Of a stretch of DNA of 57,244 nucleotides, positions 49,562 through 57,244 are shown piece after piece (position 1 is the stretch's first letter; each line of letters opens with the position of its first letter). The position numbers were made by a program, and so were the translations under genes. The DNA is taken from positions 1-57,244 of the forward strand of contig JAKACW010000027.1 of NCBI GenBank assembly GCA_021821045.1. Reading direction: 5' to 3'. This DNA comes from Pseudomonadota bacterium. Its GTDB lineage: Bacteria; Pseudomonadota; Gammaproteobacteria; JAADHS01. Below the pieces are notes generated by a model, which saw nothing but the letters and a program-made list of their open reading frames with translations, made no database searches and had not been told where the DNA came from.

Positions 49562-51810
49562 CCCGGCAATGTGAAGTAAAATGTCGCGCCTTTGCCTAAG
49601 GCGGCGTCGGTCCAGATCCGACCGCCGTGTTTCTGGATAATGCGGCTGACAATGGACAGCCCGATGCCGGTTCCGGGAAACTCATCGCCGCTGTGCAGCC
49701 GTTGAAACGGGATGAACAGTTTGTTGGCATACGCCATATCGAAGCCGGCGCCGTTGTCTCTGACGAAAAACGCCGGCGTGCCGTCGATCACTTCGCGGCC
49801 GAATTCGATGGCGGCATCGGGGCGCTTAGACGTGAATTTCCAGGCGTTGGAAAGAATGTTTTCGAGGGCGATGCGCAACAGGCGCCGATCGCCGTGGGCT
49901 GTGAGGTTGGGCGCGATCTTGAGACGGACGGCGCGTGATGATCCATTGCCAGCCAGTTCTTTTAGGATGTCGGCGGCGACGGCGGAGAGGTCTACCGGTT
50001 CCTTTCGTAGCTCCATTCGCCCGATGCGGGATAAGCGCAACAAGTCTTCGATGAGTTGGTTCATGCGGCCGACGCCGGCCTTGATGCGCGCAGCGTGATT
50101 GCGCGCTGCATCGCTCATTTCACGCGCGTGGTCTTCCAGCAACGCTTGGGTGAACCCGTCCACCGAGCGCAGCGGCGCCCGCAGATCGTGGGAGACGGAC
50201 CGGGCAAAAGCGTCCAACTCGCGATTAAGCGATTCGAGCTCCGTATTGCGTGATTGCAGCGTGCGGTTGAGTTCGCGAACTTGGCGTTCCGCCGCTTTTT
50301 GTTCGGATACGTCACGGACGCAGCTGAACACCAACAGGCCGTCGTCCGTTTCAATGGGGCTCAGGCTGATGGCGGCGGGAAACTCGCTGCCGTCTTTGCG
50401 CCGCGCCGATAGTTCGCGGCGCTCCGCCATCGGACGCACGGTGGGGTGCTGAATGAACTTTTTACGATGTTCGGCGTGCAATCTCGCGACTCTCTCGGGA
50501 ACCAGTACGTCGATGGATTTGCCGAGCAGTTCGCTTTCCCGGTAACCGAACATGCGTTCCGTTTGTTCGTTGATCAAACGGATGACTCCCTGCGCGTCCG
50601 AGACCACTACCGCATCCGGCGCGGCCATGATCAAACATTGGAAGCGCTGTTCGCTTTGCTTGAAGTGCTGCAGCGCGGTTTGTTTGTCTCGGTAATAAAA
50701 TGCCGCGAGCCAGGCGATCCCCGTTAGCATCAGCGCGATGAAGCCGTAGGCGGCGGCGAGGCGGGCCGCAATGGGAGATGTCAGTTCGTCGATCGTCGAC
50801 TGAGGCAGATGCCCAACAACATAGAGCGTCTGCTCCAAAGTAGGCGCGAGCGCCACTTTTTCGTTCGTGCCGTCTGTCGCGATTTCGACCGCCGGGGTGA
50901 CGCGTGCATAAGTGTAAAGGGCCTCGCCAGTCGCAAGTCGACCACTTTCGGCACCGGCTCGCATCGCCGGCCACAACAACGGGTGATCGTTGCTCAGTTT
51001 CTTGTCCGAGCGTTCCGCTAAGACCATCCCCCATTCGTCGGCGGCCGTGGGGCCGAGTATCCAGTGTCCCTGCCCATTTGCCAGCCACAGCGTGCTGGGG
51101 CCGTCGCTGGCGAGGGATCGGACCCTGCTCAGTAGGCGATCGGCCAGATAATTCAAGACGAAAACGCCGCGTCGCTGTCCCGCGCTATCTACTACCGGTG
51201 TCGCAATTCTCAGCGTGGGGCGCAAGGGCACTTGAATTTGCTCGTGTTCGACATTCAAGTCCAGGGGCGAGACGTAAAGCGCGTTAGGATCGAGGGACGC
51301 CGCGGCCTTGAAGTAGTAGCGCTGGGATTTGTCCTGCAGCAGCGGCGGCGCAACAATGCCGGGCTGACCGGTTTCCCGGCTGACGCGGACCTGTTCCTGG
51401 CCGATGTTGTCGATGAATCGGACTTGATCATAATCGCCGTGGTAACTGGCGAATGCCAGCCAATCCTGTTCGAGTCGACGTCGCGCCATATCGTCATTGG
51501 TGTCCAACCAATGCCGCAGGAGCGAGTGGCGCGCCAAGTACATGACATCGGTGCCCATGGCAGAAAAATTTGCGTTGGCGTATTGCTGTGCCGTGGCGAC
51601 GGTTCGCCATTGTTGGTCATGCAGGGCATTGCGTACATTGCGAATTTCGACAAGGTAGAGAATGTAGATCACCGCGGCGGAGAACAGATACAGCGGCAAC
51701 GCGATCAATCCGGCGAGAATGCCCACATTGGGCAATGCGCCTGTGGTCTTGGGGGGTTGAGTGTTGTCGTGATGACGGGGCGGATCGTGTGTCGCGAGAG
51801 TGGCGCTCAT
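49558..51810 (-). CDS. Membrane sensor histidine kinase with Cache-like sensor and PAS
   Basis: The 750-residue protein has helices at about 30-54 and 350-371 around a large periplasmic sensor of the double-Cache kind (RFIDNIGQEQVRVSRETGQP, DKSQRYYFKAAASL). A cytoplasmic PAS follows (about 385-500, LIMAAPDAVVVSDAQGVIRLINEQTERMFGY) with a PAC end, then the dimerisation helix with His541 in SVSHDLRAPLRSVDGF. The ATPase domain has N box ALENILSNAWKF, G1 DNGAGFD and G2 GTGIGLSIV. No receiver domain or regulator gene is adjacent. Phytochrome-like kinases share this HisKA type (SHDLRAPL). Confidence 0.93.
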   Translation of the reverse strand: MSATLATHDPPRHHDNTQPPKTTGALPNVGILAGLIALPLYLFSAAVIYILYLVEIRNVRNALHDQQWRTVATAQQYANANFSAMGTDVMYLARHSLLRHWLDTNDDMARRRLEQDWLAFASYHGDYDQVRFIDNIGQEQVRVSRETGQPGIVAPPLLQDKSQRYYFKAAASLDPNALYVSPLDLNVEHEQIQVPLRPTLRIATPVVDSAGQRRGVFVLNYLADRLLSRVRSLASDGPSTLWLANGQGHWILGPTAADEWGMVLAERSDKKLSNDHPLLWPAMRAGAESGRLATGEALYTYARVTPAVEIATDGTNEKVALAPTLEQTLYVVGHLPQSTIDELTSPIAARLAAAYGFIALMLTGIAWLAAFYYRDKQTALQHFKQSEQRFQCLIMAAPDAVVVSDAQGVIRLINEQTERMFGYRESELLGKSIDVLVPERVARLHAEHRKKFIQHPTVRPMAERRELSARRKDGSEFPAAISLSPIETDDGLLVFSCVRDVSEQKAAERQVRELNRTLQSRNTELESLNRELDAFARSVSHDLRAPLRSVDGFTQALLEDHAREMSDAARNHAARIKAGVGRMNQLIEDLLRLSRIGRMELRKEPVDLSAVAADILKELAGNGSSRAVRLKIAPNLTAHGDRRLLRIALENILSNAWKFTSKRPDAAIEFGREVIDGTPAFFVRDNGAGFDMAYANKLFIPFQRLHSGDEFPGTGIGLSIVSRIIQKHGGRIWTDAALGKGATFYFTLPG

Positions 51811-52237
51811 GGGGATCGCTTTCTTGAATCAGCGGTGGTGGTGGCCCCGAAATGCCGAGATCGGAGCGGGATTCAGTGCCGATCATACGCCCGCCATTGA
51901 CGACAAAACTACGTCAATAAATTTGAGACAAAGACGGCAAACGGACGCTGATCAAAAATTCAGAAATTGACAACGACAAGGTGTGGTCGACGGCGTAAAG
52001 GCATGGGCGGGAAGTGGACAAAAGCGAACATGAGACGGTTGTTTACCGCACCCCGCTTTGATTGTCTCAATACGAGGTTGATCCCACGTGGCCGTGGATC
52101 TAATGTTTTAATTGTACGGTCAACGCGCTTGCGGTTTTCCCCTCTCGCCGGTGCGTACTTTGCGGGCGCATGGCGCGATATTGTCGCCAAACAATCGGTT
52201 TGATCGCAACCGTCTCGGAGCGTGGGCGCTGCGTGTG
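51811..52237. other. Divergent intergenic region, no gene seen
   Basis: These 427 bases lie between the start of the histidine kinase (minus) and the GGDEF-EAL gene (plus). A TTGACA occurs at 51967-51972 but no -10 follows at a useful distance. Short AT-rich stretches near 51905-51965 are the likely promoter area. No repeat or structured RNA was recognised. Confidence 0.4.
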
Positions 52238-54871
52238 ATGAACTCCATGGTCAATATACCCGCCGTCAATTTTTCTCACGCCAGCCTGTTGTCTATTCTG
52301 GACGGGCTCGAGGCCATCGTCTATGTCACAGACATGCAGACAAATCAGGTGCTGTTCGCCAACCGCTATGTGCGCGACGTGCTGGGCGATGTCACCGGGA
52401 AAACATGCTGGCAGGCGATTCAGGTCGGTCAAGACGGGCCCTGCGCGTTTTGCACCAACAGGTTTTTGCTGGATGAGCGCGGCGAGCCGAAGGGTGTGCA
52501 CGCTTGGGAGTTTCAGAACACCCGCAACAAGCACTGGTACGCGATTCGCGACCGGGCGGTGCGCTGGGTGGATGGCCGGATCGTGCGCCTGGAAATCGCG
52601 TTCGACATCACCGAGCGCAAGGCGGGTGAGAAGCAACTGCAAGACGCCGTGCGCGCCGGGAAACGTTTCAGCGCCGACTTGAAGGCGCTGCATCGCCTGA
52701 CTTTGGCCAGTTACAATCGCATCGAAGAGTCGTTCGAGGATTACCTGGCGACAGGTTGCGGGATATTCGGTCTGGACACGGCCATTCTCAGCCGTTTCGA
52801 AGGCGACGATTATGTCGTTGTCGCGGCGATTTCTTCGGGCAATGCCGTTTCCGCGGGCGACAGTTTTCCGATATCGCGGACCTATTGCTCGTTGGTCAGG
52901 GAATCGGGGGCAACTGTTGCGTTTGGCTCCGAGTCGATTACCCCGCAAATCAAAGCTCACCCGGCGTTTGCCGCATTTCCCGCCACAGCCTATATTGCCG
53001 CGCCGGTGTACATGGACCGAGAGATGGTCGGCACATTGAACTTCTCCGCAGCCCGTTCGGACCGCCGCGATTTCGATGCCCATGAACGCGAGGTGATCGA
53101 GATCATGGCGCAAGTCATCGGCAGTCTGCTGGAGAAGGAACGGGCGTCGAGTCAGCGGCGCGACATGACGCAGGCGATCCAGCGCGAGAAAGAGTTGGCG
53201 CAGGTGACCCTCGGTTCCATCGGCGACGCGGTGATTCGCACCGACAGTCAGGGCCGTGTCGACTACCTCAATCCGACCGCCGAGCGGATGCTCCACGTCA
53301 GCGCGGCGCAGGCCATTGGAGCGCCGATCGGATCGCTGGTGAACTGGCCTCGCTCCGCCGCATCGGACGACCCGCTGACACTGGTTCGCAATGTATCCAG
53401 CCAAGGCAAACGCATCGATTTGCCTGAGCCGGTGGTGCTGCTGGCGCCGGATGACACGCGCGGCGCGGTGGAAATCAGCGCCACGCCGTTTTCCACCCAG
53501 GATGGGGCCGGCTGCGGGGTTGTGCTCGTGCTGCGCGACGTGTCGCAGACCCGACGGCTGGCGATTCAGTTGTCCCATCAAGCCGCCCACGATCCACTGA
53601 CGGGACTGGTCAATCGACGCGAGTTCGACCGCCGGCTGGCCGACGTGTGCGAGAGTGCGGGCGGTCGGGACAGCACCCATGCATTGCTGTTCATCGATCT
53701 GGATCGATTCAAAGTCGTCAACGATACCTGCGGCCACGGCGCGGGCGACGAGTTGCTGAAGCAGTTGGCGTCGCTGCTGCAAAAGCGAATGCGCCAGTCC
53801 GACACTCTGGCGCGGTTGGGCGGCGACGAGTTCGGCGTACTGCTGTGCGGCTGCGCACTGGCCGATGCGGTTAACATCGCGGGGGACTTGCAGCGCGCCA
53901 TCGACAGTTATCGTTTCGCGTGGGATGGACGCCAATTCGCGGTCGGTTCCAGCATCGGTGTGGTGCCGTTTGATGCCCGCGGCGGCATGCCGGAGGAATT
54001 GCTGAGTTCCGCCGATCGCGCTTGCTACGCGGCCAAGGAGCGGGGCGGCAACCGCGTTTACGTTTATCAATCCAATGATGCGTCACTCGCCAAACGTTCG
54101 GGCGAGGTGCGGTGGGTGGCGAAGCTGCCCGATGCGCTGGATGCCGGGCGCTTTCGACTTCTTGCCCAAGCGATCGTGCCACTGTCCAGCGCTGCGGCGG
54201 ATACGCACTACGAGATTCTGGTGCGCATGGTTCAGGAAGACGGCAGCCTCGCGCTGCCCGGGGCGTTCATTCCCGCCGCGGAGCGTTTCGGCCTCATGCC
54301 GCGGGTGGACCGTTGGGTGGTCGATCAAGCGCTGGCGTTTCACGCGGGGATGGGTGAACCGGACAACGTGCCAGTGTTTTTCATCAACCTATCCGGAACG
54401 TCCCTCGGCAGCGACGCCTTCGTGGATTTTCTAACCCAACGTCTCGCCGATCACGGCGCCTACGCCCGACGGTTGTGCTTTGAGATTACCGAAACCGCGG
54501 CGATCGCCAATTTGGCCCATGCGGCGGAGCTGATCGAGTCGCTCGGGCGATTCGGCTGCCGGTTCGCGTTGGATGATTTCGGGGCCGGAATGTCCTCGTT
54601 CCCGTATCTGAAAAATCTTCCGGTGGCGTTTCTGAAAATCGAGGGCAGCTTCGTGCGCGCCATCAAGCCCGATTCGATGGATCACGCCTTGGTGGATGCC
54701 ATCAATCGCGTCGCCCATCACGTCGGCGTGGTGACGATCGCCGAGCATGTCGAGGACGGCGAAACGCTGGAGTTGCTGCGTTCGCTGGGCGTGGACTACG
54801 CCCAGGGTTATGCGTTGGGCAGGCCGGCATTAATGTCGGAAGCGTTTCGCGCTGTCAAAGCGGCGCACTAA
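52238..54871 (+). CDS. PAS-GAF-PAS-GGDEF-EAL c-di-GMP protein, EAL motif changed to EIL
   Basis: The 877-residue cytoplasmic protein has no membrane helix. It has a first PAS (about 15-130, with AIVYVTDMQTNQVLFANRYV), a GAF domain (about 150-300), a second PAS (about 320-440), GGDEF at 528-532 and an EAL domain to the end. The inhibitory RxxD (RQSD) precedes GGDEF by five residues, so cyclase activity is likely and product-inhibited. In the EAL domain the signature is EIL at 659-661. The metal-binding Glu is kept, as are NLSGTSL, EITETA, DDFGAGMSS, LKIEGSFV, IAEHVE and AQGYALG. Phosphodiesterase activity is plausible. ATG 52238 is chosen at the first PAS. Confidence 0.92.
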   Translation: MNSMVNIPAVNFSHASLLSILDGLEAIVYVTDMQTNQVLFANRYVRDVLGDVTGKTCWQAIQVGQDGPCAFCTNRFLLDERGEPKGVHAWEFQNTRNKHWYAIRDRAVRWVDGRIVRLEIAFDITERKAGEKQLQDAVRAGKRFSADLKALHRLTLASYNRIEESFEDYLATGCGIFGLDTAILSRFEGDDYVVVAAISSGNAVSAGDSFPISRTYCSLVRESGATVAFGSESITPQIKAHPAFAAFPATAYIAAPVYMDREMVGTLNFSAARSDRRDFDAHEREVIEIMAQVIGSLLEKERASSQRRDMTQAIQREKELAQVTLGSIGDAVIRTDSQGRVDYLNPTAERMLHVSAAQAIGAPIGSLVNWPRSAASDDPLTLVRNVSSQGKRIDLPEPVVLLAPDDTRGAVEISATPFSTQDGAGCGVVLVLRDVSQTRRLAIQLSHQAAHDPLTGLVNRREFDRRLADVCESAGGRDSTHALLFIDLDRFKVVNDTCGHGAGDELLKQLASLLQKRMRQSDTLARLGGDEFGVLLCGCALADAVNIAGDLQRAIDSYRFAWDGRQFAVGSSIGVVPFDARGGMPEELLSSADRACYAAKERGGNRVYVYQSNDASLAKRSGEVRWVAKLPDALDAGRFRLLAQAIVPLSSAAADTHYEILVRMVQEDGSLALPGAFIPAAERFGLMPRVDRWVVDQALAFHAGMGEPDNVPVFFINLSGTSLGSDAFVDFLTQRLADHGAYARRLCFEITETAAIANLAHAAELIESLGRFGCRFALDDFGAGMSSFPYLKNLPVAFLKIEGSFVRAIKPDSMDHALVDAINRVAHHVGVVTIAEHVEDGETLELLRSLGVDYAQGYALGRPALMSEAFRAVKAAH

Positions 54872-54878
54872 TGAGGGA

Positions 54879-54941
54879 TGTGGGAGCGAACCGTTTCGCG
54901 ATCCGAATCGGCGAACAATCGCGGTAGGAAACCGCTCCCAC
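54879..54941. repeat. REP element pair (inverted)
   Basis: TGTGGGAGCGAACCGTTTCGCGAT (split as foot TGTGGGAG and a changed hairpin CGAACCGTTTCG, 54879-54902) faces TCGCGGTAGGAAACCGC-TCCCAC (54919-54941). The pair lies between the GGDEF-EAL gene and the convergent porin-like gene. Confidence 0.85.
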
Positions 54942-54962
54942 AATGTGACTCCGAAACGATTT

Positions 54963-56024
54963 TTAAAACGTGGCTACAAACTCCACTTGCACGACATCGC
55001 CGTCGCCGATGATGCCACCGCCGTTGACACCGTCGGTGTCGTTGGCGTCATCGTGGCTGCGCCATTCCAATATCGCCGACAGGTTCTTCGCAATGGCGTA
55101 GCTGCCCGCCACGGTGACCGTCGTGGTGTCTTTGACCGCCGCATAGGGATCTTGGTAGGTAACTTCATCGTAGCGCGCCGTCAGTCCGAAGCCTCCGGCG
55201 AAGCTGTAGTTGGCGTAAACCGCGTAAGCGGCGTCCACCACCTTGTCGGCGCTGAAATACTCCGCCGCGACGAGCAGTTCCTTCCAGCGATAAGTGGCGT
55301 TTATGTCCCACCAATCCTCGGCGCTGCCGATTCCTGTGCTGTTCGCGCCGAAGCCATACGTCCCTGATCCGGCGGAATCCTGTCGGCTTGCTTGAGTGAC
55401 GAATCCGGCTTCGATATCTAGGTTGTCGATGGGCGTCGCGTTGACGGCAAGGGCGACGGAGTTCTCCTCGCTTGATTGCTGCAGATCATTGAGTAGACCG
55501 ATGGTCACGGTGGCTTTGCCCAAGTTGATGGCGCCCGCCACACCGGCGACATTGTTGCCGTGCAATGCGGTTTGACCGTCCATGATGGCCCAAATCTGAC
55601 CGTGAGTGGTTTGATACATGTCCGGCGCGTCTTCCTTCTCCCAGCCGATGGGGTTGTTGAACACGCCGCCGAGCAGAGTGAACTTGTCCGTGGCGGCGAA
55701 GGCGAATGACGCCTGCTCGATGCGGCCGGAGTCGGAGCTCGCCACGTTGGCGCCGCCGTTGGTGACCAAATCGAGATCGGCATCGACCCGCACGGTTACG
55801 TTGTCCGCCAGCTTGCCGACGAAATCCACTTCCGCGCTGGCGCCGAATTTGCCCTCGGTGGGACTCTTGTTGTTGGCGTCTTTGGGCGTGGTGTCATCGG
55901 TGACCATGTAGGTGATGTCGCCGAAACCCGAGATCTCCAGCTTGTCGCTGACGGCCTGCGCCGCGCCCGAGGCTAATGCGGCCATGACCGCCATGGACAC
56001 AACACTGCGCTGATGCTTCTGCAT
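54963..56024 (-). CDS. Outer-membrane porin-like beta-barrel
   Basis: The 353-residue protein has a signal peptide (MAVMAALASGAAQA) and begins its mature part with KLEISGFGDITYM. Amphipathic strands follow in a regular pattern (VTVRVDADLDLV, RIEQASFAFAA, KATVTIGLLND, FGLTARYDEVTY) and the last residues are VQVEFVATF, with the terminal Phe required for BAM assembly. I infer a general or specific porin of about 16 strands. The family cannot be fixed. GGGGGAAGG lies just before the ATG. An AT-rich stretch upstream (near 56100-56150) probably holds its promoter. Confidence 0.85.
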   Translation of the reverse strand: MQKHQRSVVSMAVMAALASGAAQAVSDKLEISGFGDITYMVTDDTTPKDANNKSPTEGKFGASAEVDFVGKLADNVTVRVDADLDLVTNGGANVASSDSGRIEQASFAFAATDKFTLLGGVFNNPIGWEKEDAPDMYQTTHGQIWAIMDGQTALHGNNVAGVAGAINLGKATVTIGLLNDLQQSSEENSVALAVNATPIDNLDIEAGFVTQASRQDSAGSGTYGFGANSTGIGSAEDWWDINATYRWKELLVAAEYFSADKVVDAAYAVYANYSFAGGFGLTARYDEVTYQDPYAAVKDTTTVTVAGSYAIAKNLSAILEWRSHDDANDTDGVNGGGIIGDGDVVQVEFVATF

Positions 56025-56202
56025 ACCTTCCCCCTGTGCTTGTTTTTGGTCCTTGTCGCGTTGTCAGATCGACTTCGCAATTCCCGGCACACTTTACAGG
56101 GGCATTACGTAGAAAGCAAGTAACTAATTGGTTTTAAAATAAAAACTGACGGCTATGGTAGGACATTTAGACGACTGCAGGCGTCGGAATTGGTGTGGGC
56201 GG

Positions 56203-57244
56203 TTAGGCGCACTGTTTGACGACCGATTGCAGCTTGCCGGCGACTTTGAGCAATGTGTCGCTCATGTGCGCCGCTTGACCGGCGGAGTTCGCGGTGCGGT
56301 CGGCGGTGCTGTTGATCTTCTGAATACTTTCGCTAATTTCCCGCGCGACGGCGCTCTGTTGTTCGGAGGCCGTGGCGATTTGCGCCGCCATGTCATCGAT
56401 CGTCGTGATGGCTTCCACGATTTCCGACAGCGAATTCATCGCGGTTTTCACCCGACCGACGCTGTCATTGGCGCCTGCTTCCGCTTCATGCATGACCGAC
56501 ACCGTTTGCTGAGTCGATTGTTGCAAGGAGCGGATCATCGATTGAATCTCTTCGGTCGCCTCGGCGGTGCGCAACGACAGTCGGCGCACTTCGTCGGCGA
56601 CCACGGCGAAACCGCGGCCTGTCTCGCCGGCACGGGCGGCTTCGATGGCGGCATTCAACGCCAGTAAATTGGTTTGATCGGCGATCTCGCGTATGACGGT
56701 GATGACGTTGCTGATATTCTTGCTGCTTTCTTCGAGTCTTGCCAACGTCTCGCAGGCGTTATGCACATAGGCTTCGAGCGAACTGATGGAGTGCACCGTT
56801 TCATCGGCAACCTCGCCGATGCGGGTGGAGCGCTTGTTCGCGTCATCGGCGGCGGCCGCGGTGGCAACGGTGCTGCGGGCCACTTCTTCGACGCTGGCGG
56901 CCATCTCGGTGATGGCGGTGGCGATCTGCTCCACTTCGGCGCGTTGCATTTCGAGCGCAGAGTTGGTTTCCTCCACGGCTGTCGCCGTTCGTTGCGCGGA
57001 AACCAGCAGGTCGTCGCTGACATCTTTGGCCCGGCCCAGCAACGTCCGGATGCGCGACTTTTGCAGCCGCGCCGCGAGAATCACGCTGCCCACTTCGTCG
57101 TGGCGGCCGGAGAAAATATAGCGCGCGATCGGATTCGAGAACGTGCGTTCCGCTTCCGCGGCGGCGAAACGCAGATCGCGGGTCAACCACGTTATCAGGC
57201 CGAATACGGCGGCCAACGTGAGCAAAAGTCCGGCGAGCAATGTC
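56203..57244 (-). CDS. Methyl-accepting chemotaxis protein, N-terminal end outside the window
   Basis: The frame is open to the right edge; about 347 C-terminal residues are visible. They begin with a membrane helix ([18 protein letters not shown]) and a short HAMP-like linker that lacks a clear periplasmic part. The long signalling coiled coil follows, with the hairpin tip [23 protein letters not shown] and its flanks [19 protein letters not shown]. This is the CheA/CheW contact region, intact. No CheR/CheB-binding pentapeptide is at the end (VVKQCA). The HAMP area and lack of a visible sensor resemble energy-taxis (Aer-like) receptors, but the sensor lies outside the window. Confidence 0.92.
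   Translation of the reverse strand, partial: TLLAGLLLTLAAVFGLITWLTRDLRFAAAEAERTFSNPIARYIFSGRHDEVGSVILAARLQKSRIRTLLGRAKDVSDDLLVSAQRTATAVEETNSALEMQRAEVEQIATAITEMAASVEEVARSTVATAAAADDANKRSTRIGEVADETVHSISSLEAYVHNACETLARLEESSKNISNVITVIREIADQTNLLALNAAIEAARAGETGRGFAVVADEVRRLSLRTAEATEEIQSMIRSLQQSTQQTVSVMHEAEAGANDSVGRVKTAMNSLSEIVEAITTIDDMAAQIATASEQQSAVAREISESIQKINSTADRTANSAGQAAHMSDTLLKVAGKLQSVVKQCA

Noticed and set aside
52100-54070. Minus-strand open frame of 656 codons over the GGDEF-EAL gene
   Set aside because: Antisense shadow; the plus strand has unmistakable PAS, GAF and GGDEF motifs.

Overview
The window reads as chromosomal DNA of a GC-rich gammaproteobacterium. The orders dnaX-ybaB-recR, rsgA/orn/queG and nnr-tsaE-amiB-mutL, an EF-P paralogue of the EfpL (YeiP) type, NsrR and several c-di-GMP enzymes all fit that class. 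A sulfide:quinone oxidoreductase, small c-type cytochromes and a PQQ-type sugar dehydrogenase point to a flexible respiratory bacterium. The species cannot be named from the sequence. Nearly the whole window is densely coded, and there is no prophage, transposase or CRISPR array.

Layout. 1-3.4 kb: the end of a periplasmic binding protein, translationally coupled to a membrane GGDEF-EAL protein. 3.5-5.1 kb: a cold-shock protein with a long leader and a strong terminator, then three small housekeeping genes ending in ppnP. 5.1-7.3 kb: a secreted beta-propeller with a GlyGly-CTERM-like tail, behind a structured leader. 7.3-14.5 kb: poorly known genes, including a cyclophilin with a membrane tail coupled to a histidine-rich membrane protein, a cytochrome c behind four 11-bp-phased repeats, and a pair of split-barrel/GAF proteins. 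14.5-17.7 kb: glutathione transferase, EfpL, sulfide:quinone oxidoreductase and a 63-residue histone-fold protein. 18.4-22.7 kb: TonB receptor, YfiR-like protein and histidine kinase. 22.9-23.9 kb: tRNA-Ser(CGA) followed by a higBA toxin-antitoxin pair enclosed by a 16-bp repeat of the tRNA 3' end. 25.8-32.5 kb: a Met-rich Spy-like protein divergent from a complete tripartite RND pump. 32.6-35.5 kb: 4.5S RNA and dnaX-ybaB-recR. 35.7-37.8 kb: sugar dehydrogenase, membrane protein and nsrR. 37.9-46.8 kb: rsgA, a cytochrome, orn, queG and the nnr-tsaE-amiB-mutL row. 46.9-49.6 kb: a secretin-N-like protein, a DUF7931-like protein, a candidate small RNA beside a consensus CRP-type site, and a two-gene unit with a DUF504 RNA-repair-type protein. 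49.6-57.2 kb: histidine kinase, GGDEF-EAL protein, porin-like barrel and the end of a chemotaxis receptor.

Signalling is a strong theme: two c-di-GMP proteins, two histidine kinases, a YfiR/TonB set, a chemotaxis receptor and NsrR. A family of hairpin REP elements (foot GTGGGAG, hairpin GCGG...CCGC) occupies many of the intergenic gaps, with about 19 units in nine places.

The most notable items are the bacterial histone, the CRP-linked C-rich candidate small RNA, the toxin-antitoxin pair bounded by tRNA-end repeats, and the phased repeats before the cytochrome gene. All family names come from reading the translated sequence; no database search was run.
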